Shown here piece by piece: positions 9,267 to 17,622 of a stretch of DNA of 64,000 nt (the first letter of the stretch is position 1; each line of letters begins with the position of its first letter). The position numbers and the translations under genes are program-made. The stretch comes from Streptomyces avicenniae (GTDB taxonomy: Bacteria; Actinomycetota; Actinomycetes; Streptomycetales; Streptomycetaceae): positions 62,001 through 126,000 of the forward strand of contig NZ_JOEK01000011.1 of the NCBI RefSeq assembly GCF_000719135.1, given 5' to 3'. Under the pieces are notes generated by a model. The model saw only the letters and a program-made list of their open reading frames with translations, searched no databases and had not been told where the DNA came from.

Positions 9267-10121
9267 TCAGGCCAGGTGGTCGGCGACGGCGGTGAGCCAT
9301 GCCTCGGGCTGGTCGATGTGGGCCATGTGGCCCGCCTCCTCGATCACGACGCCACGGGCCGACGGGATCAGCCGCAGCGTCTCCTCGACCAGCGACGCCG
9401 GGAACACCATGTCCTGCCGCCCGTGCAGCAGGAGCAGCGGGACGCCGAGGGCGGCGAGGCGCGCGGCGGCGTCCTCGACCCGGGGTGCGGGGAGCGTACC
9501 GGCGCGCCAGGGCCGCAGCCACTCGGCGGAGAAGCGCACGTCGTCCAGCGTCCGCAGGTAGCGCGGCAGCGCGTCCGCACGCCAGACGTTCGCCCGCGCT
9601 CCGGCGACGGCCGCGGCGCGGGTGAGTTCCGGCCCCGAGCGGGACGGATCGGCCCAGACGGCGGCCTCCGCCGCGCGCCGTTCCGCGCGCTCCGCCCAGC
9701 CGTCGAACGCGTCGGCGGGCACGGGCAGGACGCTGCTCGACGCGACGACCAGCCGCCGTACGCGGTCCGGCGCCGCCAGGGCCAGGCGCTGGGCGAGCAG
9801 GCCGCCGTAGGAGAAGCCGAGGACATCGACCCGCTCGGTGCCGAGCGTGTCGAGCAGGGCGACGAGGTCGGCCGTCGCGGCGGCGGGGGAGTGGTCCGCG
9901 TCCGGCAGGCCCTGGGTGGAGCGCCCGCAGCCGCGCAGGTCGGGCAGCACGAGGCGGTGACGGCCCGCGAGCCGGGCCAGCGGCTCGCGCAGGTACGTGT
10001 GGTCCCAGTCGGGGCCGCCGTGGATCACGAGCAGGGTGCGTTCCGGCGGCCCCGGGCTCGTGGCGACGAACAGGTCCACGGGAGGCGTGGCGGACACGGG
10101 GACAAGGCTCTCGGCGAACAC
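9267..10121 (-). CDS. Alpha/beta-hydrolase, proline iminopeptidase-like
   Basis: 284 aa, cytosolic. Family signatures are complete: oxyanion-hole HGGPDWDH (about residues 34-41), nucleophile elbow GFSYGG (about 101-106), the acid in HGRQDMVFP and the catalytic His in EEAGHMAHIDQP near the C-terminus. The HGGPG-like motif and overall length resemble prolyl aminopeptidases and esterases of the same fold. It is convergent with the upstream DUF1828 gene, with only 29 bp between stops, and divergent from the methyltransferase gene. Substrate unknown. Confidence 0.88.
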   Translation of the reverse strand: MFAESLVPVSATPPVDLFVATSPGPPERTLLVIHGGPDWDHTYLREPLARLAGRHRLVLPDLRGCGRSTQGLPDADHSPAAATADLVALLDTLGTERVDVLGFSYGGLLAQRLALAAPDRVRRLVVASSSVLPVPADAFDGWAERAERRAAEAAVWADPSRSGPELTRAAAVAGARANVWRADALPRYLRTLDDVRFSAEWLRPWRAGTLPAPRVEDAAARLAALGVPLLLLHGRQDMVFPASLVEETLRLIPSARGVVIEEAGHMAHIDQPEAWLTAVADHLA

Positions 10122-10227
10122 CGCCCCAGTGTTCCACCCACCCGACCCACCGCCGGGGTGGTGCGCGGAAGGGTGAGATCGCGTGGAACCGGCCCTGTGC
10201 GCGGGCCGCGCCCACCAGGATGGGGCG

Positions 10228-10923
10228 GTGACCGACGCCCCTGACCTCTGGCACCACTACGGCCGCACCCGTGCCGAACGGGACCGTGCCGTCCCCGGGC
10301 GGTTCTTCTGGGAGTGGAACCAGGACGACGGCCCAGGGCCCGAAGTCCTGGGCGATCTGACCGGGCGGGTCGTGGGCGACCTCGGCTCAGGAGCCGCCCG
10401 GCACGCCGCGCACCTCGCCGTCCACCACCGGCCCGCCGAGGTCGTCGCCATCGACGCCTCACCCGCGCAACACGCCATGGCCCAGGGGCTGTTCCGGCAC
10501 CTGGCGCCGCGCCTGCGCCTCGTGCGGTCCGACGTCGTGGATCACCTGCGGGCGGCGAGGGGCGCGTACGACGTGCTGTACAGCGTGTTCGGCGCGGTCG
10601 ATTTCACCGACCCGCGAGAGCTGTTGCCCTCGGCGGCCGTCGCGCTGCGGCCCGGCGGACGGCTGGTGTTCTCCTCGCTCGCGAACTACCTGGGCGGCGC
10701 GGCGGCCCAACCCGACGTCGTGGCGGCCGACATCCCGGCGCGGACACCGGACGGCGACGCAACCACCATGCAGCGTTGGGTACTTCAGGAACACGTCTGG
10801 ACGAAGGCCCTGGACACGGCCGGGTTCACGGACATCTCCGTCACCCTGCTGCCCCTCACGGGCGGGAGCGGGTCCTCCCCGAGGACGCTGCTCGTCGCGG
10901 CCCGGAGGCGGCACGAGTCCTGA
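10228..10923 (+). CDS. Class I SAM-dependent methyltransferase
   Basis: 231 aa. Rossmann-type methyltransferase: motif I VGDLGSGAARHAAHLA (about residues 50-65) binds SAM, the acidic VVAIDAS follows at the end of strand 2, then YDVLYSVFGAVDF (motif II/post) and LRPGGRLVFSS (motif III). Closest in layout to small-molecule methyltransferases. I prefer GTG 10228 over GTG 10183 because AGGA lies 7 bp before it and the extra 15 residues would precede the natural start of the fold. It runs into the convergent DUF1707 gene after 21 bp. Confidence 0.85.
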   Translation: MTDAPDLWHHYGRTRAERDRAVPGRFFWEWNQDDGPGPEVLGDLTGRVVGDLGSGAARHAAHLAVHHRPAEVVAIDASPAQHAMAQGLFRHLAPRLRLVRSDVVDHLRAARGAYDVLYSVFGAVDFTDPRELLPSAAVALRPGGRLVFSSLANYLGGAAAQPDVVAADIPARTPDGDATTMQRWVLQEHVWTKALDTAGFTDISVTLLPLTGGSGSSPRTLLVAARRRHES

Positions 10924-10944
10924 TCGGCGGCTCGGGCCCGTGGG

Positions 10945-11562
10945 CTAGTCCCGTGCCGGGTTGCTGGCGAGCTTGCGCCGTTCCCAGCGGTTGGGGTGGC
11001 GGATGACCACCCCGGCCGCGCCGCCCGTCCCGGAGAGCCGGATGAGCGGGGTGCCCGGGAGCCGGTCGGGGGTGGTCTTGTCCTTCAGGCCGCCGAAGCC
11101 GGGATCCATGCCGCTGGTGTCGGCCGCCCAGCCGTCGGGGATGACGATCGTGACACCGGACGCCTCCCCGTACGCCTCCACCGCGACCTCGGTGAGGCGG
11201 CACTCGGCCCGGCTGAAGTCCACCGTCACGCCACCCATGCCGCCGTGTGCGATCACCCGCCCGGGGACGTCCCAGCGCCCGGGGCCCCGGGACGCGCCGT
11301 GCCAGCCGCCCTTGAGCACCAGCGGCGGCTGGCTGGTCGGCGCGTGCGGCTTCGGCAAGTCGGCTGTCAGGACGGCCAGTTCGTCCAGGGTCTTGGACTT
11401 CAGCGCCTGCTCAAGGCGCGCGTCCAACTCGTCGAGATCGATCCGCCCCTCGGCCGCCGCGTCACGCAACTGCTCGACCACCGCGTCCCTGTCGTCGTGC
11501 GAGGCGCGGAGCGCCGGGGCGGACTCGGGGCGCGGAGCGGGCTCCGGAAGCTCGGCGGTCAT
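10945..11562 (-). CDS. DUF1707 protein with cell-wall-active-antibiotic-response-like C-terminus
   Basis: 205 aa. The N-terminus (about residues 18-70: LRASHDDRDAVVEQL ... GRIDLDELDARLEQALKSKTLDELAVLTADLP) is a typical DUF1707 (SHOCT-like) domain. The C-terminal part (about 100-200) with GGVTVDFSRAECR and VTIVIPDGWAAD resembles the LiaF/cell-wall-active antibiotic response beta domain. Such two-domain proteins are widespread in actinobacteria and are thought to act at the cell envelope; the role is not established. No transmembrane segment is visible. Confidence 0.85.
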   Translation of the reverse strand: MTAELPEPAPRPESAPALRASHDDRDAVVEQLRDAAAEGRIDLDELDARLEQALKSKTLDELAVLTADLPKPHAPTSQPPLVLKGGWHGASRGPGRWDVPGRVIAHGGMGGVTVDFSRAECRLTEVAVEAYGEASGVTIVIPDGWAADTSGMDPGFGGLKDKTTPDRLPGTPLIRLSGTGGAAGVVIRHPNRWERRKLASNPARD

Positions 11563-11633
11563 GGCCCCAAGGATAAGCAGCCGACAGATCGAACGAACCG
11601 GCCCCGCACGCCTCGAACGCCCCCGGGGCTTGC

Positions 11634-11906
11634 CTACCGCTGGCTCTCGACCCCGGCCATCAGTCCATCCAATGCGTGGCGGGTTCCGTCGTCGGGCGGT
11701 CGTTCCCGTTCGGCGAACCGCCGGTCGATCTCGTCCTCCACGACGTTGTAGTCGTTCATGGACACCACCGCGCCGATGGCCTCTCCACCTCGTGTGATCA
11801 CGGTGGCCCCGCCCCGCGCTGAGCGATCCAGAACGCGCGTGAGTACTTCCGGAAGGTCGGCCTCATCAACACGATCGGGCAGGTCGTTTTCCTCCATGGC
11901 GGTCAC
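11634..11906 (-). CDS. Phd/YefM-like antitoxin, orphan
   Basis: About 90 aa. The segment DRSARGGATVITRGGEAIGAVVSMNDYNVVEDEIDRR matches Phd/YefM-type antitoxins (strand, glycine turn, then the MNDYN-like helix that contacts the toxin). No toxin gene is found on either side: downstream are only 71 bp before the DUF1707 gene, and upstream is the trailer end of a CRISPR array. Start may be the GTG at 11906 or the ATG three codons later. A solitary antitoxin may neutralise a toxin encoded elsewhere or be a relic. Confidence 0.7.
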   Translation of the reverse strand: MTAMEENDLPDRVDEADLPEVLTRVLDRSARGGATVITRGGEAIGAVVSMNDYNVVEDEIDRRFAERERPPDDGTRHALDGLMAGVESQR

Positions 11907-11967
11907 GGTAGCGCGGTGTGCCGATGGCGCGAGGCGCGATCATGCCCTACGCGCACTGTGACGGCGT

Positions 11968-12594
11968 GTTACGAACCCACCTTGGGGTGATGAGGACCTC
12001 GCCGTGCAGCTCGTGGACGCGCTGACCCCGGCCCTGTTGCGAACCCACTTTGGGGTGATGAGGACACGCCGGGCATCGCTCGACCCGCCCGCCGTGCCGC
12101 GGTTGCGAACCCACTTTGGGGTGATGAGGACCGGGCGGCATCGGTGCGGTTGATCTGCTGATGCCGTTGCGAACCCACTTTGGGGTGATGAGGACCATCT
12201 GGGTCAGGTACCGGATGACCGCGCGGCAGTCCCGTTGCGAACCCACCTTGGGGTGATGAGGACGCGGCAGCCTCGGTGGTACTGCGGCCAGGGGCCGTTC
12301 GGGTTGCGAACCCACCTTGGGGTGATGAGGACCAGCTCTTGTGCTCGACCACCCTCAGCCCGGCGGGTTGCGAACCCACCTTGGGGTGATGAGGACCTGT
12401 GGGCCGTTCTCCGCGCAGACCTCAACCTCCCCCGTTGCGAACCCACCTTGGGGTGATGAGGACCTGCTGTTGAGATCACGGGACACGTTGATCGTGCTCA
12501 CGTTGCGAACCCACCTTGGGGTGATGAGGACCAGCACCGTGGAGCTGTCCAGCGTCTCGCTGGCGTTGCGAACCCACCTTGGGGTGATGAGGAC
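11968..12594 (-). CRISPR. CRISPR array 1: 10 repeats, 9 spacers
   Basis: Thirty-base repeats start at 11968, 12036, 12102, 12166, 12234, 12303, 12367, 12434, 12502 and 12565. Read on the minus strand each begins GTCCTCATCACCCC and ends GGGTTCGCAAC. Spacers are 33-39 bp and all different. Repeat 1 has one change (GTTACG for GTTGCG on the plus strand) and repeats 2-4 share a CACTTT variant; repeats 5-10 are identical. Decay at the low-coordinate end and a conserved leader at the high end (12595 onward) show that the array is transcribed on the minus strand and grows at the right. Repeat length and spacer length differ from typical type I-E (28-29/32-33). No cas gene is present in the window, so the type is undetermined. 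Confidence 0.98.
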
Positions 12595-12745
12595 CCGAGG
12601 GTAAAGCCGCTGGTCAGCGGGGGGCCCGGGGGTCGTGTGTGAGTCGAAAGTGCAGCAATCCGTCGGTAGTGCACCTGTGCAGGTCAGAGGCTCGCTCCTT
12701 GGGTGCGGCCGTCGTAAGTCCCGGGCCTGCGCAACGTATCGCACC
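12595..12745 (-). promoter_or_regulatory. CRISPR leader of array 1
   Basis: The sequence next to the last repeat is shared with array 2: 12595-12699 aligns without gaps to 17914-18018 with nine substitutions by my count. A shorter shared word, CAACGTATCG, recurs a little further out. It includes a small palindrome CCGCT-GGTC-AGCGG close to the repeat. A leader normally holds the array promoter and the site where new spacers are inserted. No gene is seen between here and the end of the arginase gene. Confidence 0.85.
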
Positions 12746-12810
12746 GGTGCATCGCGGCGCCGACGGTCGAGGAAGCTTGTTCGTTCCTGTGGAGTCGCGC
12801 GGCGCCGCGA

Positions 12811-13740
12811 TCATGCGTCGCGTGGGCCAGATCCTTCCGCCGACTGGCGTCCGCCTTGGGCGTCGTTGTCGCGCATGACGTCCATCATTGTCGCGGCGAG
12901 CAGGTCGAGTACCTTGTCGTCCTCGGGGGAGCGGATGTCGTCCGGTTGGTGTTCGGTGAGTCCGATTCCCGCGATCTTGAACCGCGTGCCGAGTGCGCGC
13001 ACGGCGTCGGTGAGTTCGCGTGGGGACAGGCCGTCCGGCTCAGGCACGCCGACCGCGCTGAAGGTCGCCGGGTCGAGCACGTCGAGGTCGATATGTACAT
13101 ACACCGCCTCGGCCCCCGTCGCGGTGACGGCTGCCAACAGAGCGGCGGGCGTGGACATCTCGGCGACGCTCACGTGACGGATGGCGCGGTCGGCGACGAA
13201 CCGCGCCTCGGGCGGGTCGAGTGCCCGCACCCCGGCCAGGACCACCTGGCCGCTGCTCAGGGGCTCGGTGGGGGAGAGGGCGGCCGGTCCGTCCCCGAGC
13301 AGCGTCCGCAACACCATGCCGTGGAACGCGCCGGACGCCGAGGAGGCGGGTGTGTTGAGGTCGCCATGGGCGTCGAACCAGACCACCGTCAGTCCGTCTC
13401 CGTGCTGGCGGCGGGCCCGTTCGATCGGTGCCAGTTCGACGCCGCAGTCGCCGCCCACGGTCATGGTGCCCACGGCGTCCGCGCCGTCCCAAGCCGACCG
13501 GATCGCAGCCAGGTTGGCGGTGAGGACGGCCAGGTCACGGACGCCCTCCACCAGCACTCCGTCACCCGGCCCCGTCATGACCTGGGCGAACAAGGAGCTG
13601 GGAAGCGGCAGTCGTTGCGCGACCAGCCCCGCGCCCGTGACGAGTCGTCGCGCGTGTGCCGAGGACGACCCGTGCCATTGCGGAGCCTCCAGCAGGGCCC
13701 AGTTGTGTATGAAATTGCGGTCAAGCGTATGGCTATGCAT
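12811..13740 (-). CDS. Arginase/agmatinase-family ureohydrolase
   Basis: 309 aa. All dimanganese-site motifs are present in order: GGDCGVE (about residues 97-103, equivalent to GGDHS, with Cys in place of the usual His), FDAHGDLNTP (about 121-130), the HGM loop and HIDLDVLDP (about 218-226). The enzyme would hydrolyse a guanidino compound to urea and an amine. The GGDC change removes one classical Mn ligand, which occurs in some arginase-like branches and makes the substrate uncertain. ATG 13740 has no clear ribosome-binding site; a TACACT hexamer 6 bp upstream suggests a leaderless transcript, though the gene also lies 33 bp after the membrane-protein gene and could be co-transcribed with it. 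Confidence 0.9.
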   Translation of the reverse strand: MHSHTLDRNFIHNWALLEAPQWHGSSSAHARRLVTGAGLVAQRLPLPSSLFAQVMTGPGDGVLVEGVRDLAVLTANLAAIRSAWDGADAVGTMTVGGDCGVELAPIERARRQHGDGLTVVWFDAHGDLNTPASSASGAFHGMVLRTLLGDGPAALSPTEPLSSGQVVLAGVRALDPPEARFVADRAIRHVSVAEMSTPAALLAAVTATGAEAVYVHIDLDVLDPATFSAVGVPEPDGLSPRELTDAVRALGTRFKIAGIGLTEHQPDDIRSPEDDKVLDLLAATMMDVMRDNDAQGGRQSAEGSGPRDA

Positions 13741-13773
13741 GAGGTGAGTGTACGTGGATCAGAGCCAAGCCGC

Positions 13774-14325
13774 TCAGGTCAGGCGGGACTTCAGGGAGCT
13801 GCGCCGGGCGCGTTCGGTGCGGAAATAGGCGTTGGCGGCGGGCAGGAACATCAGCGTCACGGCCGTGAGCACGGCGGCCACGTGCAGCGTGCGGCTGGCG
13901 CCGAACAGCAGGTCCATCGCGTCGGCGTCGGCGATGTCTCCGAGTGACGACTCGCCCGTGGCGAGGTCCCGAAGCGGCTCGGCCACGATCGAGGCCAGGC
14001 CGAACACCCCAAGGCCGATCGTGAGGGCGACGCGGGCCCAGCCGCGTCCACGGCGCATGCGGATCGCCACCAGCAGCGCCCCGGTGAACACGCCGAGCCG
14101 CACCACCAGGCCCACAGCGATCTCCCCGCCCGAGCCCGAGCCGTCGGCGATCATCCGGCTGACGGCCAACACCGTCTCGAACGCACCGGCCGCCACGGCC
14201 GCCACCCAGAACGCGAACGCGCGCCGCACAGGCGGCGGGGACGGCGCGGCCGATCGTTCCGAACCCTCGGTCTCGGCGTCACGGGTGGGCGGAAGGCTTG
14301 GCGGCACACTGTCCGTACGCGGCAC
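13774..14325 (-). CDS. Hypothetical integral membrane protein
   Basis: 183 aa from GTG 14325, which has CGGAG 6 bp upstream; a longer frame to 14445 is open but its extra residues look non-coding. After a charged, proline-rich N-terminal 45 residues there are four predicted membrane segments: AFAFWVAAVAAGAFETVLAV, GEIAVGLVVRLGVFTGALLV, WARVALTIGLGVFGLASIVA and TLHVAAVLTAVTLMFLPAAN, ending in a basic tail. No known domain is recognised. It may be co-transcribed with the arginase gene 33 bp downstream. Confidence 0.7.
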   Translation of the reverse strand: MPRTDSVPPSLPPTRDAETEGSERSAAPSPPPVRRAFAFWVAAVAAGAFETVLAVSRMIADGSGSGGEIAVGLVVRLGVFTGALLVAIRMRRGRGWARVALTIGLGVFGLASIVAEPLRDLATGESSLGDIADADAMDLLFGASRTLHVAAVLTAVTLMFLPAANAYFRTERARRSSLKSRLT

Positions 14326-14482
14326 TGCGGGCTCCGTTCGGTGATCACCGGCCGCTGCGGGCGGCCGTCGGTGCCCCTCATCCTCAGCAGCCCCGCGACG
14401 GAGAACACGCCGCCTGGCCCCCCGGCACGGGTGGTGCTGCATCACCCGGTCCGAGGGGGCCTGACCCCACTTCCGCGTGCCG

Positions 14483-15676
14483 TCAGCCCTTCACGCAGAC
14501 GACCTGGCGCAGGTGCGCGACGACCTCGACCAGGTCCCGCTGGCGGTCGATGACCTGCTCGATCGACTTGTACGCCGCCGGGATCTCGTCGATGACACCG
14601 GCGTCCTTCCGGCACTCCACGCCCTGCGTCTGCTCGGCGAGGTCCTCGGTGGTGAAGCGCTTCTTGGCCGCCGTCCTGCTCATCCGCCGTCCCGCGCCGT
14701 GCGAGGCCGACTGGAAGGACGCCGTGCTCCCGAGGCCCTTGACGATGTACGAGCCGGTGCCCATGGAGCCGGGGATGATCCCGTAGTCGCCGGACCCGGC
14801 GCGGATCGCGCCCTTCCGCGTGACCAGCAAGTCCATCTCGTCGTAGCGCTCCTCCGAGACGTAGTTGTGGTGGCAAGAGATGACGTCCCCGAACCGGGGC
14901 CGCGCGTTCGCGAACTCGGCCCGGACCACGCCCTGGAGCAGCGCCATCATGACGGCCCGGTTGTTCCTCGCGTACTCCTGGGCCCAGAACAGGTCGTTGC
15001 GGTAGGCGTCCATCTCCGGGGTGCCGGTGACGAAGACGGCGAGGTCGCGGTCGATCAGGTCCTGGTTGTGCGGGAGCTTGCGCGCCACCCCGATGTGGAA
15101 GTCGGCGAGTTCCTTGCCGATGTTCCGCGAACCGGAGTGCAGCATCAGCCAGACGGCGCCCTCGCCGTCGGTGCAGACCTCGATGAAGTGGTTGCCCGAG
15201 CCGAGCGACCCCATCTGCCGCCCCGCGCGCTCACGCCGGAAGGAGACCGCGTCGGCCACCCCGTCGAACCGCGCCCAGAAGTCGTCCCACCCGGACGTCG
15301 GGAAGCCGTGCAGCCGCGCGGGGTTGACCGGGTCGTCGTGCATCCCCCAGCCGACCGGGATCGTCTCCTCGATGCGCGACCGCAGCCGGGAGAGGTCGTC
15401 CGGCAGGTCCTCCTCGGTGAGGGACGTGCGCACCGCCGACATCCCGCAGCCGATGTCCACGCCCACGGCCGCCGGGCAGACCGCCCCCTCCATCGCGATG
15501 ACGGAGCCGACCGTGGCGCCCTTCCCGTAGTGCACGTCAGGCATGACGGCCAGCCCGCGGACCCACGGCAGCGTGGTCACGTTGTGGAGCTGCCGCATCG
15601 CGGAATCCTCGACCTCGGACGGGTCGGCCCACATCCGGATCGGGACCCGGGCACCAGGCAGCTCGGTGTACGTCAT
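14483..15676 (-). CDS. rtcB: RNA-splicing ligase RtcB
   Basis: 397 aa, the short bacterial form. RtcB joins RNA ends carrying 2',3'-cyclic phosphate (or 3'-phosphate) and 5'-OH using GTP and Mn2+. Active-site signatures are all visible: VDIGCGM (Cys metal ligand, about residue 75-79), GSLGSGNHF (about 145-153), LHSGSRNIG, ISCHHNYV (metal His), IIPGSMGTGSYIV and SASHGAGRRMSR, whose histidine is the guanylylated residue in the family. The start has GGGGGAGAG upstream. It lies between the two CRISPR arrays but nothing shows a functional link. Two direct copies of CGGTGAC sit just upstream (15690-15712). Confidence 0.96.
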   Translation of the reverse strand: MTYTELPGARVPIRMWADPSEVEDSAMRQLHNVTTLPWVRGLAVMPDVHYGKGATVGSVIAMEGAVCPAAVGVDIGCGMSAVRTSLTEEDLPDDLSRLRSRIEETIPVGWGMHDDPVNPARLHGFPTSGWDDFWARFDGVADAVSFRRERAGRQMGSLGSGNHFIEVCTDGEGAVWLMLHSGSRNIGKELADFHIGVARKLPHNQDLIDRDLAVFVTGTPEMDAYRNDLFWAQEYARNNRAVMMALLQGVVRAEFANARPRFGDVISCHHNYVSEERYDEMDLLVTRKGAIRAGSGDYGIIPGSMGTGSYIVKGLGSTASFQSASHGAGRRMSRTAAKKRFTTEDLAEQTQGVECRKDAGVIDEIPAAYKSIEQVIDRQRDLVEVVAHLRQVVCVKG

Positions 15677-15748
15677 GGAACTCTCCCCCTCGGTGACGTT
15701 CGGTGACTTATTGTGCCGTCCGGGCCTGGTGGTAGGACAACCTGTTTT

Positions 15749-16741
15749 TCATTCGCCCAGGTGGCGCAGCGCCTGCATGGCCTCCCGCTCGATCCGTGAC
15801 AACTCGGTGAGGAGCGTGGCGGCTTGAGCGAGGCAGCGTGCGTCGCCCGACTCACCGGCCCTCGTGATCAGCGCGGCGACCTCCGTCCACGCGGTCGCGG
15901 CCTCCGCGTACAGCGCGTGGCCGGTGCGGAGGTGGGCGCTGTCGATCAGTTCGGCGCACTCGGCGAGGAAGTCGCGGTAGAGGTTGCGGAACAGGGCGCC
16001 GCCGGTCCCGGCGCTCTCCATCAGCCGGGCGGCTTGCGGCAGGTCCCGCTGTGGGTCGTCCGTCCGCCGTAGCCAACTGCCCACCAGCTTCCCGGCTTTC
16101 GCGATCCCCCGGTGACCGAGGTTGGCGATCGGCGGGTCGAGGAAGGCGGCGGCGCAGGCCGTGACGGCGGGAACGATCAACTCCGGGAGGAGGGCGGGAA
16201 GCTCGTGCGGCGCGACGAGGGTGAACGAACGGTGCCTGGCGGTCATCGGGCCGCGCGCCGCCCTGGCCTCGGCCAGGCTGCTCAGGCTGGTACGCACGGC
16301 GCCGCCCTGCTGGTCGGTGTCCACGAGGTACGCGTCGCGGTCGTCGTAGCCGTACATCGCGACGACATGGCCGCCGAAGTGCACCTTCGAGCTGAAGTAC
16401 TCCAGGTAATAGCAGTCGAGTTGGAGCCCGACCGGTCGGCCGCCGTCGAGGGGCGCGGTCACGTCGTCCCACGCCTTGCGGGCGGAGGCGGTCTCCCGGA
16501 CGACGAGTTCCAGCCCGAGCGCCGCGGCCAGGTTCCTGGTCAGCGCGAACGGCTTCACCCGGCCGCCGAGGAAGGGGAAGCCCATGTTCCTGGCGTCCCA
16601 GTAGACGAAGGACAGGCCGGAGCCGAGGCCGAAGAGCAGGGGCTCGGACAGGTCGATGCCCTCGTGCCGCAGCAGGACGCCGAGCGTCGTCGTCTCGCAG
16701 TGCCGCATCCCGCGCGGGTCGATGTCCGGCACGGTCGTCAT
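15749..16741 (-). CDS. BtrH N-terminal-domain protein with DUF4872-like C-terminus
   Basis: 330 aa. The first half (HCETTTLGVLLRHEGIDLSEPLLFGLGSGLSF, then VGLQLDCYYLEYF and FGGHVVAMYGYDDRDAYLVDTD) follows the BtrH_N family pattern, a papain/C39-like fold with an N-terminal Cys (HCETT) and a later His (GGHVV) and Asp. BtrH in butirosin synthesis is an acyltransferase that moves an amino-acyl group from a carrier protein to the aminoglycoside. The second half (about 170-330) is helical and corresponds to DUF4872. Start ATG 16741 overlaps the stop of the merR gene (ATGA), so the two are translationally coupled. No biosynthetic cluster is seen nearby; the substrate is unknown. Confidence 0.85.
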   Translation of the reverse strand: MTTVPDIDPRGMRHCETTTLGVLLRHEGIDLSEPLLFGLGSGLSFVYWDARNMGFPFLGGRVKPFALTRNLAAALGLELVVRETASARKAWDDVTAPLDGGRPVGLQLDCYYLEYFSSKVHFGGHVVAMYGYDDRDAYLVDTDQQGGAVRTSLSSLAEARAARGPMTARHRSFTLVAPHELPALLPELIVPAVTACAAAFLDPPIANLGHRGIAKAGKLVGSWLRRTDDPQRDLPQAARLMESAGTGGALFRNLYRDFLAECAELIDSAHLRTGHALYAEAATAWTEVAALITRAGESGDARCLAQAATLLTELSRIEREAMQALRHLGE

Positions 16742-17544
16742 GCCGCGAACTCCTCGACGGGGACGACCAGTCGGGTCACCAGCTCGTGGGGCGACGCCTC
16801 CGGCGGCCCGACGACGTACGCCTCGCGCACCGGCGCCAGCGGACGCAGCCCGCGCTCGTGGACGGCGGCGAACAACGCGTGGTAGGCGAGGGGCAGGTGG
16901 GCGTACGGGCCGACGTGCACGGTCTCGACCACGGGGCCACCGGGCAGCGTCGCCAACTCCAGCCCTGGCGCGTCCACTTCCTGCGGGACCTGGGCCGCCA
17001 GCGCGATCGTGGTCCGCTCCTCCAGATCCAGGGGATACAGGCCGCGCAAGGGCGGCTGCCAGGCGATTCCCGCCGCGCCGAGTGCGGGCAGCAGTCGTCC
17101 GACGCACTCCGCGACGTGCGCACCGATGTCGGCGGGCGCGCAGACCGCCCGGACCACCGCCACGCGCCGTTCCGGCTCGCTGCCCCGCGTCACTTCGTAG
17201 CCGGGCAGGCCGCCCTCCGCCAGCCGATCCAGCATCGCCAGCCGCGCCTGGTCCCTGCTGATCCGCTCGGCCAGTTGGTCACGCTCGGCACGCAGGATCT
17301 CCGCCCGGGGTTCCGGCTCGGCGGCCAGGGCCTGGGCGATCACGGCCAAGGGGAGATCCATCTCGCGGAGGAGGGCGATGGTCAGGGCGTCACGGGCCTG
17401 CGCGGGGGAGTAGTAGCGATAGCCGGAACCGACGTCCACGTGCACGGGCGCCAGGAGCCCCGTCTCGTCGTAGTGCCGCAACTGCTTGACGCTGAGGCGG
17501 CAGAGGCGCGCGAAGCGGCCGATGGTGAGGAGTTGGTCTCGCAC
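16738..17544 (-). CDS. MerR-family regulator with GyrI-like effector domain
   Basis: 268 aa. The N-terminal winged helix (LLTIGRFARLCRLSVKQLRHYDETGLLAP ... GYRYYSPAQ, about residues 4-50) is a canonical MerR domain, followed by a dimerisation helix (about 75-115) and a GyrI-like ligand-binding domain (about 120-268). This architecture is that of BmrR/TipA-like activators of drug-response genes. Start GTG 17544 is preceded by a perfect dyad lying in a 19-bp promoter spacer; the predicted transcription start coincides with the GTG, so the mRNA may be leaderless. The frame remains open back through the CRISPR array, but that extension encodes only repeats. The gene is translationally coupled to the downstream btrH-like gene, its likely regulatory target with itself. 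Confidence 0.9.
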   Translation of the reverse strand: MRDQLLTIGRFARLCRLSVKQLRHYDETGLLAPVHVDVGSGYRYYSPAQARDALTIALLREMDLPLAVIAQALAAEPEPRAEILRAERDQLAERISRDQARLAMLDRLAEGGLPGYEVTRGSEPERRVAVVRAVCAPADIGAHVAECVGRLLPALGAAGIAWQPPLRGLYPLDLEERTTIALAAQVPQEVDAPGLELATLPGGPVVETVHVGPYAHLPLAYHALFAAVHERGLRPLAPVREAYVVGPPEASPHELVTRLVVPVEEFAA

Positions 17545-17551
17545 GCCCTCA

Positions 17552-17584
17552 TGGTGGACTCTCCCCTCGGGGGAGAGTCCACCA
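17552..17584 (-). promoter_or_regulatory. MerR-type operator/promoter of the merR-btrH operon
   Basis: Perfect inverted repeat with 15-bp arms (TGGTGGACTCTCCCC / GGGGAGAGTCCACCA) around a 3-bp centre. On the minus strand TGGACT and CACCAT are separated by exactly 19 bp, the overlong spacer typical of MerR-activated promoters, and the dyad fills it. The -10 ends 6 bp before the GTG start. Confidence 0.8.
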
Positions 17585-17622
17585 CCACGCACCCCTTCGG
17601 CGAGCTCGCCGACCAGCTCGGG

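Noticed and set aside
11947..12744. Several open frames across CRISPR array 1 on both strands that repeat peptides such as PHHPKVGSQ
   Set aside because: They are translations of the 30-nt repeats, which keep frames open; they have no ribosome-binding sites and no protein character.
14483..15676. RtcB as an accessory protein of the CRISPR loci because it lies between the arrays
   Set aside because: RtcB is common in streptomycetes and no cas gene or overlap links it to the arrays; position alone is not enough.
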